In this document: one piece after another, positions 8,692-18,482 of the stretch | Layout: each line of letters opens with the position of its first letter | Position numbering within the stretch: the stretch's first letter is position 1 | Assembly (NCBI GenBank): GCA_002070475.1 | Contig: MWDI01000039.1 | Coordinates: forward strand, 1 to 64,000 | Origin: Firmicutes bacterium ADurb.Bin146 | GTDB lineage: Bacteria > Bacillota > Clostridia > DUPQ01 | DNA: 64,000 nt | Direction: 5' to 3' | Notes under the pieces: model-generated | Database searches by the model: none | Told to the model about the DNA's origin: nothing | Seen by the model: only the letters and a program-made list of their open reading frames with translations | Program-made: the position numbers and the translations under genes

Positions 8692-9457
8692 TTTTCCCTC
8701 CACACTGTATAACTTCTTCTGCTAGGTCTAAATAACTTATAGCTCCTTTAGAGTCTTTATCATATAGAATAATTGGAACTCCATGGCTTGGTGCCTCACT
8801 AAGCCGTACATTTCTAGGAATTATAGTTCTATACACTCTATCTGAGAAGTGTTCTCTGACACTTTCAACTACTTGAAATGAAAGATTAGTTCTAGAATCA
8901 TACATTGTCATGACCACACCTTCCACTTTTAAGGTAGGATTTAAATGTTTTTGTACTAATGCTACTGTTTTCATGAGCTGTTTCAGTCCTTCTAACGCAT
9001 AGTACTCACATTGAATAGGCACTAAAATTGTATCTGCTGCTGTTAAAGAGTTTAAAGTCAGAAGACCTAAAGATGGAGGACAATCTATTATTATATAGTC
9101 ATAATCTTTTTTTATAGGCTCAATAGCATTTTTAAGTCTATTTTCGCGCATCATTTGGCTCACAAGTTCGATTTCTGCACCGGCTAGTTGAATATTAGAC
9201 GGACATATAAATAAATTATCCATCATTGTAGGAAGTATTGTTTCCATTATCTCTATATCATTAATAAGAGTATCATAAACTGATTTTTCTACAGTCCACT
9301 TATCTACTCCTAAGCCACTTGTTGCATTCCCTTGTGGATCATTATCTATAAGAAGTGTCTTTTTCCCCATATAAGCTAGGCTCGCACTTAAATTTATTGA
9401 TGTGGTTGTCTTTCCTACTCCGCCCTTTTGATTGGCAACAGCCATTACTTTTCCCAT
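8684..9457 (-). CDS. parA: Chromosome partitioning ATPase ParA (Soj)
   Basis: The 257-residue protein is a Walker-type ATPase that works with ParB in origin segregation and, in Bacillus, also modulates DnaA. The deviant Walker A motif NQKGGVGKTTTSINLSASL is near the N-terminus. DYIIIDCPPSLGLLTLNSL is the Walker B region, and RLSEAPSHGVPI is typical of Soj-type chromosomal ParA. TGAGGT precedes the ATG. It is in one strand-consistent run with gyrB upstream and parB downstream, with a parS site in the gap before it. Confidence 0.95.
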   Translation of the reverse strand: MGKVMAVANQKGGVGKTTTSINLSASLAYMGKKTLLIDNDPQGNATSGLGVDKWTVEKSVYDTLINDIEIMETILPTMMDNLFICPSNIQLAGAEIELVSQMMRENRLKNAIEPIKKDYDYIIIDCPPSLGLLTLNSLTAADTILVPIQCEYYALEGLKQLMKTVALVQKHLNPTLKVEGVVMTMYDSRTNLSFQVVESVREHFSDRVYRTIIPRNVRLSEAPSHGVPIILYDKDSKGAISYLDLAEEVIQCGGKNG

Positions 9458-9472
9458 TTTGACCTCATTATA

Positions 9473-9488
9473 TGTTTCACGTGAAACA
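9473..9488. promoter_or_regulatory. parS centromere site 2
   Basis: A second perfect TGTTTCACGTGAAACA, located between the gyrB stop codon and the parA start. With the site at 7842-7857 it brackets the parAB pair. Confidence 0.95.
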
Positions 9489-11435
<1,947 letters not shown>

Positions 11436-11705
11436 TTACTCCGTTAATCTATTATTCTCTGCTCTTTTTTTTAATGTTAAAGAAGATACTAATGTAAAAA
11501 ACACTTTAGAATCAGATACCTTTTTTCTTTGAATGACTACAAAGGCTTTCGGTAGCTGCTCACTTATAGCTAATGTCATGTGTTTTTTCTCTTTATCTTG
11601 GAGGTATTTTTTTGTATGTTTGGACAATGTAGCAGTTTCAAAATCAAATATTCCTATAATGTCCTTTTCACGTACAACTAAATCATCTCCTATGTGTAAA
11701 AACAT
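11436..11705 (-). CDS. remB: RemB-type regulatory protein (DUF370, YaaB)
   Basis: The 89-residue protein belongs to the DUF370 family. In Bacillus the remB (yaaB) gene sits, as here, between recF and gyrB and affects matrix gene expression. The N-terminal MFLHIGDDLVVREKDIIGIF and the later FVVIQRKKVSDSKVFFT fit this family. The start has a purine-rich site (AAAGAGAGG). The last residues are variable. Function here is by position and resemblance only. Confidence 0.85.
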   Translation of the reverse strand: MFLHIGDDLVVREKDIIGIFDFETATLSKHTKKYLQDKEKKHMTLAISEQLPKAFVVIQRKKVSDSKVFFTLVSSLTLKKRAENNRLTE

Positions 11706-11757
11706 AAAATCCTCTCTTTACTCTTCTATTAATTATACCATTTTTAAGGATTTTTTT

Positions 11758-12864
11758 CTATACACTTTTGACGGTACCTTTATTTACATAGAAAAAATTT
11801 ATATTATCATCTAATGTCATGTATTTTCTTTTTTCTGTGCATGTTATAAATGTTTGTTTTGTATCTATCTTATCCAACAAGGTCCTTTTTCTTAATAAAT
11901 CTAGTTCACTTAAAGCATCATCAAGCAAAAGAACTGGTTTTTTGCCTGTTTTTTCTTTAATAATCTGCATTTCTGCAAATTTTAAAGACAAAATAGCAGT
12001 TCTTTGCTGGCCTTGAGATCCATAATCTTTTATATTCATACCATCTAGTATTATCTCGATATCATCACGGTGTGGTCCTAATATTGAGCTTTGTATTTTA
12101 ATTTCTTTTTCAGTAATTTTTTCAAGAGCTTTATATAATTCGTTTTCTTCATTAGAAAAATCAACAATATCACACTCATACTTAATTTCCAAATTTTCAA
12201 TGCCTTTTGTTATATCATAATGATTTTGTTTAGCTTTTATATTTATCTGTTCTATAAAATTTTTTCTTTCCTTAATAATTTTAATTCCAGTTTTAGCTTG
12301 TTTCTGATTATATATCTCTATCAGATCTTTATTTTTCCCACCTTCGTAAATATTTTTTAATAAAGCATTTTTTTGTTTCAATATTTTAAAATATTCTTGC
12401 AAAGCATAAAAATATGAAGGATTTATCTGACTTATTAATATATCAAGAAATCTTCTTCTTTCACTAGGTCCTTCTTTAATTATTGTCAGATCTTCCGGTG
12501 AAAACATTACACTATTTAGCACTCCCATCAGCTGTCCAGTTCTCGTAAGAGAAATGTCGTTAACTTTAATTATTCTTTTATTTGTTTTTGAAGTAATTTT
12601 AGTGCAATTTATATCTATTGAAAAAGGTTCGTCATCTCTTTTACCTTCTATTTTTATTAAATATCCTTTTTGTAGTGTCCTTATTAGATCGCTATCCTTA
12701 TTTGTTCTGTGTGATCTTGCAGTTGAACATAAAAAAATAGACTCAAGGATATTTGTTTTTCCTTGAGCATTTCTTCCGTATATTATATTAATCCCTTTTT
12801 TTGGGGATATTTCTTGATATTCGTAATTTCTGAAATCCTTTAGTACTATATTTTCAATTAACAT
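11758..12864 (-). CDS. recF: DNA replication and repair protein RecF
   Basis: The 368-residue protein is an SMC-like ATPase that helps load RecA at gaps. The N-terminal IENIVLKDFRNYEY and Walker A region IIYGRNAQGKTNILESI are characteristic. Near the C-terminus are DYGSQGQQRTAILSLKFAE (signature motif) and PVLLLDDALSELD (Walker B). The ATG at 12864 is preferred over a TTG one codon earlier. Only a few bases separate it from dnaN. The small S4-domain gene yaaA, which usually sits between dnaN and recF in Bacillota, is missing here. Confidence 0.96.
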   Translation of the reverse strand: MLIENIVLKDFRNYEYQEISPKKGINIIYGRNAQGKTNILESIFLCSTARSHRTNKDSDLIRTLQKGYLIKIEGKRDDEPFSIDINCTKITSKTNKRIIKVNDISLTRTGQLMGVLNSVMFSPEDLTIIKEGPSERRRFLDILISQINPSYFYALQEYFKILKQKNALLKNIYEGGKNKDLIEIYNQKQAKTGIKIIKERKNFIEQINIKAKQNHYDITKGIENLEIKYECDIVDFSNEENELYKALEKITEKEIKIQSSILGPHRDDIEIILDGMNIKDYGSQGQQRTAILSLKFAEMQIIKEKTGKKPVLLLDDALSELDLLRKRTLLDKIDTKQTFITCTEKRKYMTLDDNINFFYVNKGTVKSV

Positions 12865-12871
12865 CAATTAT

Positions 12872-13972
12872 TTATGAGGATATTCTTACCGGAAGAATAA
12901 GATAAAGAAATTCATCGCTATTTAAAGGTGTAATTACACATGCATTGGTTTCCCCCATAAATGATATCCTGACTTTTTCTTCATTTACTGATTTTATTGC
13001 ATCAAGAAGATATTTTGCGTTAAAACCAATTCTCATATCCTTTCCATCTTTTTTGATATATAGTGTTTCTGTTACATTTCCAGCTTCTCCTTGCGTATTA
13101 GCTGTCAATATATTATCGTTTATTTCTAGTACTAAAGGTGCTTTTCTGCCATCATCAGAAACCAGCATATTTCTTTCAATAATTTCTCTGAATTCATTCA
13201 CATCAACTTCAATTTTTGTTATAAATTCTTTTGGTATAATAGCTTTGTAATTAAAATACTCGCCTTGTAAAAGTTTTGAAATAAATTTACAGTTACCAAA
13301 TTCAAATAATACTTGAGTTGTTTCATAATAAACTCTTATTTCTTCATCATCATTTGTCATTAACTTTAATAATTCATTTAATGTCTTTCCCGGTATTACA
13401 AACTTAAATACTTCATCATTTCCTAGAATATATTCTTTTCTTATACTCATTCTAAAGCTATCTAAAGTAATCATCTTAAAACAATTTTCTTCGCTTTCAA
13501 ACAAAGCGCCTGTTAAAATTAGTCTTTGTTCACTTGTGCTAACTGAAAATAAAGTATTTCTTATCATATTTTTTAAATATTCTGTTTTTAGCGTAACTTT
13601 ATTATCTTTTTCTACATCAGGTAATTTTGGGAAAGCTGCTGTTTCCAACCATCTAATATTAAAAATAGCATTTCCTGATATTATAACTAGTTTATTGTCT
13701 TCAGTGAAAATTTTTGCTTCTTCTTCTCCTAAATTTCTCACTATATCAGAAAAAAGTTTGGAATTAACTAAAACTTCGCCTTCTTCTATAACTTCTGCAT
13801 TTTCAATATGTTCAATTCCAATTTCAAGATCATAACCTCTGAATATTATCTGTCCGTCTTTAGCTTTAAGAAATATATTTCCTAACACCGGCATTATTGG
13901 ATTATTTGAAATTGCTTTTGATACGCTGTTTATAGCTTCCTGTAATTTTTTTCTTGTGCATGTAAAATTCAT
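12872..13972 (-). CDS. dnaN: DNA polymerase III beta subunit (sliding clamp)
   Basis: The 366-residue clamp tethers DNA polymerase III to DNA. It begins MNFTCTRKKLQEAINSVSKA and ends with YLILPVRISS, close to the conserved clamp C-terminus (…LPVR/M). The length matches three clamp subdomains of about 120 residues. It is the first gene after the dnaA-dnaN origin segment and is followed within a few bases by recF. Confidence 0.97.
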   Translation of the reverse strand: MNFTCTRKKLQEAINSVSKAISNNPIMPVLGNIFLKAKDGQIIFRGYDLEIGIEHIENAEVIEEGEVLVNSKLFSDIVRNLGEEEAKIFTEDNKLVIISGNAIFNIRWLETAAFPKLPDVEKDNKVTLKTEYLKNMIRNTLFSVSTSEQRLILTGALFESEENCFKMITLDSFRMSIRKEYILGNDEVFKFVIPGKTLNELLKLMTNDDEEIRVYYETTQVLFEFGNCKFISKLLQGEYFNYKAIIPKEFITKIEVDVNEFREIIERNMLVSDDGRKAPLVLEINDNILTANTQGEAGNVTETLYIKKDGKDMRIGFNAKYLLDAIKSVNEEKVRISFMGETNACVITPLNSDEFLYLILPVRISS

Positions 13973-14171
13973 TTTTTCTTCCTCTTTCTTTATTAACTTA
14001 TTTATCAGCAGTAGTAGTAGGTCTTGTGGATATTGTATAGAACGTGTTTTATGCCTTATTTACCGTCTTTTTTACTGTTGATAACTTTTGTGGATAAAAA
14101 GTTAAAATCACGGTTCTATTGATATTATACATTATTCCACAGAAAGTTATTAACATTTCCACAGGTTCCTG
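13973..14171. other. oriC unwinding region between dnaA and dnaN
   Basis: This gap holds a perfect DnaA box TGTGGATAA (14089-14097), near-boxes TGTTGATAA (14076-14084) and TGTGGATAT (14025-14033), and further degenerate TTCCACA sequences at 14135-14141 and 14157-14163. Immediately next to the 14025 box lies a run of triplets on the plus strand (CAGCAGTAGTAGTAG, 14006-14020), then the AT-rich stretch 13981-14005. A DnaA box followed by CTA-type triplets on the minus strand and an AT-rich tract is the layout of the basal unwinding module described in Bacillus subtilis (DnaA-trio). Inference: strand opening occurs here. Confidence 0.85.
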
Positions 14172-15494
14172 TTAATAAGTCAGCTTACTTATAAGTTCAT
14201 TAACATCTCTTTCGACATCTTTATCTGTACGTATTTTTTCTGCAACCTTATCACATGCATATAATACAGTAGTATGATCCCTGTCAGCGAAATATTTACC
14301 AATAACAGGAAGTGAAAAAGAAGTCTTTATTCTGCAAATATACATAGCAATCTGTCTAGGAAAAGCAATATTACTTTTCCTTGTTGGAGATATTATATCT
14401 CTTGTTGTTATATTATAGAACTTAGCTACGGCATCAATTATACTAGGTATAGTTATATCATTTATACTTGTTTCGTCTATCATATCTTTTAAAGCTTTCT
14501 TTGCTAAATCAATTGTAATGTCTTCTCCAAAAACACGAGCATGAGCGACTGTCTTATTCAATGCTCCTTGAAGATTTCTTACATTAGAAGATATGTTTTT
14601 TGCAATAAATTCAATTACATCCTTAGAGATACTATATTCGGATTTTAATGAATTCTGTTCTAGTATAGCGACTCTAGTCTCATAATCAGGAGTCTGCATA
14701 TCAGCCATTAGTCCTTGTTGAAATCTCGTTTTAAGTCTTTCTTCAAGTCTGCTCATTTTTTCAGGAGGAACATCTGAAGTTATTACTATCTGTTTATTTG
14801 AGGAATAAAGTTTTTCAAAAGTATAGAAAAATTCTTCTTGAGTTCCTTCTTTTCCAGTAATAAATTGTATGTCATCTATTAACAAAACATCCAAATTTCT
14901 ATATTTTTCTCTAAATTCCTTACTTTTTGCTGTTTTAATTGCTGAAATCATCTCATTTGTGAAAGTTTCGCTTTGCACATATAAAATCTTTTTTTCAGGA
15001 TATTCATCAGCTATTGCATTTCCTATTGCATGCATAAGGTGCGTCTTTCCTATTCCGCTTTCACCATAAAAAAACAAAGGATTATATGTTGTGCCGGGAT
15101 TATCGACAACAGCTTCTGCTGCAGCTCTTGCAAACTGATTAGATGAACCGGTAATAAAATTTGCAAATACATATTTGTCAAGCAGTTGGGTATCTGCATA
15201 TGAATTATTTTTTATTATTTCAGGTTTGCCTTTTTCCTCATACTCTCTTATCTCATTCTTTAGCTTAAAAAGAGGGCTTAATTCTTTAGCTGCAGCATCA
15301 GAAAGAGCATTTTTTAATAAAAGTTTGTAATTTGCAAGATAATTTCTTGAAAAGTCTGATTGTGTTATTAAAATAAAATTATCTCCATCTATTGTGTAAG
15401 GTTCTAGTGGCAAAATCCATGTTTTGAAATTGAGTTCACCCATAACACTTTCAATATTTACTAATGCATCGTTCCAAATCTCTTGTACGGTCAT
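14172..15494 (-). CDS. dnaA: Chromosomal replication initiator protein DnaA
   Basis: The 440-residue initiator has all expected domains. Domain I is at the N-terminus (TVQEIWNDALVNIES), with a short linker. The AAA+ domain has Walker A FFYGESGIGKTHLMHAIGN and Walker B VLLIDDIQFI. The C-terminal DNA-binding domain carries the signature DRDHTTVLYACDKV. DnaA boxes on both sides of the gene indicate that it is both initiator and autoregulated. The start ATG is preceded by AGGGGAAACTAACATTT. Confidence 0.97.
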   Translation of the reverse strand: MTVQEIWNDALVNIESVMGELNFKTWILPLEPYTIDGDNFILITQSDFSRNYLANYKLLLKNALSDAAAKELSPLFKLKNEIREYEEKGKPEIIKNNSYADTQLLDKYVFANFITGSSNQFARAAAEAVVDNPGTTYNPLFFYGESGIGKTHLMHAIGNAIADEYPEKKILYVQSETFTNEMISAIKTAKSKEFREKYRNLDVLLIDDIQFITGKEGTQEEFFYTFEKLYSSNKQIVITSDVPPEKMSRLEERLKTRFQQGLMADMQTPDYETRVAILEQNSLKSEYSISKDVIEFIAKNISSNVRNLQGALNKTVAHARVFGEDITIDLAKKALKDMIDETSINDITIPSIIDAVAKFYNITTRDIISPTRKSNIAFPRQIAMYICRIKTSFSLPVIGKYFADRDHTTVLYACDKVAEKIRTDKDVERDVNELISKLTY

Positions 15495-15622
15495 AAATGT
15501 TAGTTTCCCCTAATTTTTAAAAAAGATAAAACTGCTTATTTTATTTTCCACTATGAGCAGATTTATCTTCTGTGACCTGTGGATAAATACTCATAAAAGC
15601 AATGTTATCAACAGGGAAATAT

Positions 15623-15651
15623 AATATATCAAAGATACAAGCACAGTACAA
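15623..15651 (-). promoter_or_regulatory. dnaA promoter
   Basis: The minus strand has TTGTAC (15646-15651), a 17-base spacer and TATATT (15623-15628). It lies between DnaA boxes at 15605, 15578 and 15698, so DnaA binding could repress it. Confidence 0.6.
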
Positions 15652-15766
15652 GAGGGAAAAATAAGAAAATTATATAAATTTTCTCGGATTATTAAAGTTA
15701 TCCACAGAAAACGAGTTATCCACAGAAAATCTGTGGATAAGTGTGTAATTTAATGCTGACATACTA

Positions 15767-15795
15767 TTTACAAAACAAGTGTGGCAGTATAAAAT
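15767..15795 (+). promoter_or_regulatory. Promoter of the BusR-like operon
   Basis: TTTACA (15767-15772), a 17-base spacer and TAAAAT (15790-15795), with an AAAAGGAG ribosome binding site before the ATG at 15829. It begins 27 bases beyond the last DnaA box. Confidence 0.65.
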
Positions 15796-15828
15796 AATTA
15801 TGCTAAGAGTGACTTAAAAGGAGCATTT

Positions 15829-16452
15829 ATGATAAACGGAAAAAGCGAAGCGCAATATCAAACAATAGCAAGAGATATCGCAAGCAGGATAATTAATAAC
15901 GAATGGGTCGAAAATCAGATGATATCAGGAAGATCGCTTTTATCATCTGAATATAATGTATCTCCTGAGACCATAAGAAGAGCATTGGCATTGTTATCTG
16001 ATATGAAAGTAGTATCAATAAAGAAAAATGTCGGTGTTTATATATTATCAATAGATAACGCAAAACGATATCTTTCTGCTTTTGATGAAACAAAGAATCA
16101 GAGAGATATGCAAAATGAACTAAAACAACTTATTGAAAAAAATAGCATTATAAACAAGAGAATGCATGAACTTTTATCTATGCTAATAAAGAGTCAAAAT
16201 ACCATATCATATATAAAATCAAGATTTCCAGATTATGAAGTTAAAATTTCATCAGATTCAAAGCTTATAGGTAAAAATATAGGATCTATAAGATTCTGGC
16301 AGAATACGCAAGCTACAATAATTGCTATAAAAAGAGGGCAAAGCGTTATTATTTCACCAGGTCCTGATGCAGAATTATATGAAAATGACACAGTTGTGTT
16401 TGTCGGATCATCATCTGCTGTGGAAAAAGTGCATTTATATCTGAATGGTTAA
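15829..16452 (+). CDS. GntR-family regulator with RCK_C (TrkA-C) domain, BusR-like
   Basis: The 207-residue protein joins an N-terminal GntR-type winged helix (about residues 1-72, with SSEYNVSPETIRRALALLSD) to a helical segment and a C-terminal RCK_C/TrkA-C domain (about 128-207, SKLIGKNIGSIRFWQNTQAT … LYENDTVVFVGS). This is the architecture of BusR from Lactococcus and Streptococcus, a cyclic-di-AMP-responsive repressor of osmolyte uptake, and RCK_C domains are known c-di-AMP sensors. No transporter is next to it. Instead it leads an operon with another c-di-AMP receptor (DarA). Whether it controls its own operon is inference. Confidence 0.8.
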   Translation: MINGKSEAQYQTIARDIASRIINNEWVENQMISGRSLLSSEYNVSPETIRRALALLSDMKVVSIKKNVGVYILSIDNAKRYLSAFDETKNQRDMQNELKQLIEKNSIINKRMHELLSMLIKSQNTISYIKSRFPDYEVKISSDSKLIGKNIGSIRFWQNTQATIIAIKRGQSVIISPGPDAELYENDTVVFVGSSSAVEKVHLYLNG

Positions 16453-16474
16453 GGTACTTAAAGGGGGTAAAAGC

Positions 16475-16816
16475 ATGAAACTGATATTTGCAATAATACA
16501 AGAAGCGGATGTAAGAGGTCTTTTATCAAGACTTATAGACAAGGGATATAAGGCAACAAAACTTGCTTCAACTGGAGGTTTTCTGAAAGCTCGTAACACT
16601 ACTCTTCTTATCGGTGTTGAAGAAGAAAAAGTTGAAAACGCATTAAGAATAATTAAGGAAAATTGTAGAAAACGTACAATATTAGATCCTATACCTCCAT
16701 ATTCTATCGGTGCTCATGGGGAGTATATTCATATGGATCCTGTTGAATATGTTGTTGGGGGGGCAACAGTTTTCGTAATTGATGCAATTGATTATTCAAA
16801 AGAAATGGAAGATTAA
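16475..16816 (+). CDS. darA: Cyclic-di-AMP receptor DarA (PstA family)
   Basis: The start is set at the ATG at 16475, after AAAGGGGGTAAAAGC; the frame stays open for 30 bases further upstream but has no better site. The resulting 113-residue protein is about the size of Bacillus DarA. Its motifs LASTGGFLKARNTTLLIGV and the C-terminal GGATVFVIDAIDYSKE are characteristic of this PII-like c-di-AMP receptor family. Its effector partner is unknown in most bacteria. It follows the BusR-like gene by 22 bases, so two c-di-AMP-linked proteins are co-encoded. Confidence 0.9.
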   Translation: MKLIFAIIQEADVRGLLSRLIDKGYKATKLASTGGFLKARNTTLLIGVEEEKVENALRIIKENCRKRTILDPIPPYSIGAHGEYIHMDPVEYVVGGATVFVIDAIDYSKEMED

Positions 16817-16832
16817 ATGAAAGGAAAATTTG

Positions 16833-18482
16833 ATGAAAAAAGGAATTATTATTGGTGCTTCTATAGGAAATTGCGTCCATGTTGCAGGTGTAGCGCATTT
16901 TCTGAATCTTGCACAAGAAGAAGGGTATGAAACTATCTTTCTAGGTCCAGCAGTTGATACTGCAGTTATTGAAAACGCAATCAGACATTATAAACCAAGA
17001 TATGTAGCTGTAGGGTATAGATTAACACCGGAAAACTTCATTAAGATAATACCTTCTTATATAGAAATGAACAACAGACAAGAGAATAAACCTATATGGA
17101 TTTTCGGAGGTACTTATTCTGTAGCTAAAAAAGCAAAAGAGACAGGACTTTTCGATATTATTTTTGATTCTACAGAAGATATAGATGAATGTATCAAGTT
17201 TCTACGTACAGGGATACACACTAAAGAAAATGAAAATGAGCATAATTCACAAAATGTAGTTCAAAGAATTGCTCAAAAAAGACCATATCCTCTATTAAGA
17301 CATCATTTTGGGCTTCCTTCTTATAAAGAAACAATTGAAGGGATAAGCCAGATTTCTAAATCAAAAATTCTTGATGTTATATCTTTAGGTATAGACCAGA
17401 ACACACAGCAGTATTTCTTCAGGCCAGACATGAGAAATAAAGATATGGACGGAGCAGGAGGTGTTCCTGTTAGTTCGAAAGAGGCATTCATAACTCTTAA
17501 AAAAGCTTCAGAATATGGGAACTTTCCTTTAATGAGATGTTATAGTGGAACAGCAGATGTGTTAAATTTCGCGGAAATGCTTGTAAACACTATATCAAAC
17601 GCATGGTGTGCTGTTCCATTATGTTGGTATAATGAAATTGATGGACGAGGTACCAGGAAACTACACATCTCGATAGAAGAAGCACAGAGTCTTATGAGAT
17701 GGCATGGAGAAAGAGATATACCAGTAGAACTGAATGAACCACACCACTGGGGTTTAAGAGATGCTCATGATACGATATCTGTTGCAATGTCATATATAAG
17801 TGCATATAATGCGAAAAAAAATGGCGTTAAGGACTATATTGCTCAATATATGTTTAATGTACCAAATGGATTAACCTTTTCCATGGACCTAGCAAAGGTT
17901 TTAGCGCAACTTGAAATGACTGAAAGCTTAGCAACAAAAGAATTTAGGGTATACAGGCAGGTAAGAGCAGGTCTTCCTTTTCTTAGTTCAGATGCTGACG
18001 TTGCAAAAGGACAACTTGCTGCCTCTACACAACTGTCAATGGCGATTGAGCCTCATATAATACATGTAGTAGGATATAGCGAGGCAATAGAGGCTGCATC
18101 TGCTCAAGTTGTTATTGAAAGCTGTAAGATAGTAAGAGGAGTAATAAGATCAGTATTACATGGTAATATAGATTATAAACAAGACAGTGCTGTACAGCGA
18201 AGAAAAAAAGAACTAATTGACGACGCTACATATCTTTTGAATTTCATAAAGCATGTATATGCAGATAAAAGTAAAGACCCTCTGTCTGATTCGGCAGTAT
18301 TGACGGACTGTATTAAAAAAGGAATTCTTGATGCCCCTCATATCTTTAAAAATGATGAATTTCGAGGAGTGCTTCATACAAGGGTTTATGATGGGAAATG
18401 TCTTGCATATGATCCAAAAGAAAGATGCTTCTTAAACGAAAAACAAAGATTATTCAGATTAACTGGGAAGGAAATAATTTGA
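16833..18482 (+). CDS. Cobalamin-binding-domain protein resembling B12-dependent mutases
   Basis: The ATG at 16833 follows AAGGAAAATTTG, giving 549 residues. Residues 1 to about 130 look like a B12-binding Rossmann domain: GASIGNCVHVAGVAHFL at the position of the DxHxxG motif, then a YVAVGYRLT loop and IWIFGGTYS. The histidine and glycine of DxHxxG are present but the aspartate is replaced by cysteine (CVHVAG). The remainder (about 150-549) looks like a large catalytic barrel, with ELNEPHHWGLRDAHDTISVA and LPFLSSDADVAKGQLAAS, vaguely reminiscent of glutamate-mutase-type enzymes. I cannot name the substrate. It is in an operon with DarA and overlaps the opine-dehydrogenase-like gene by 4 bases, suggesting a shared pathway. 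Confidence 0.6.
   Translation: MKKGIIIGASIGNCVHVAGVAHFLNLAQEEGYETIFLGPAVDTAVIENAIRHYKPRYVAVGYRLTPENFIKIIPSYIEMNNRQENKPIWIFGGTYSVAKKAKETGLFDIIFDSTEDIDECIKFLRTGIHTKENENEHNSQNVVQRIAQKRPYPLLRHHFGLPSYKETIEGISQISKSKILDVISLGIDQNTQQYFFRPDMRNKDMDGAGGVPVSSKEAFITLKKASEYGNFPLMRCYSGTADVLNFAEMLVNTISNAWCAVPLCWYNEIDGRGTRKLHISIEEAQSLMRWHGERDIPVELNEPHHWGLRDAHDTISVAMSYISAYNAKKNGVKDYIAQYMFNVPNGLTFSMDLAKVLAQLEMTESLATKEFRVYRQVRAGLPFLSSDADVAKGQLAASTQLSMAIEPHIIHVVGYSEAIEAASAQVVIESCKIVRGVIRSVLHGNIDYKQDSAVQRRKKELIDDATYLLNFIKHVYADKSKDPLSDSAVLTDCIKKGILDAPHIFKNDEFRGVLHTRVYDGKCLAYDPKERCFLNEKQRLFRLTGKEII

Larger units (their letters stand above)
15495..15828. other. oriC DnaA-box cluster upstream of dnaA
   Basis: Between the divergent dnaA and GntR-type genes are four perfect DnaA boxes: TGTGGATAA at 15578-15586 and 15732-15740, and TTATCCACA at 15698-15706 and 15716-15724. 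A near-box TTATCAACA lies at 15605-15613. Three of the perfect boxes are packed within 43 bases. Together with the dnaA-dnaN region this forms a bipartite origin of the type known in Bacillus. The segment also carries promoters for both flanking genes. Confidence 0.93.
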
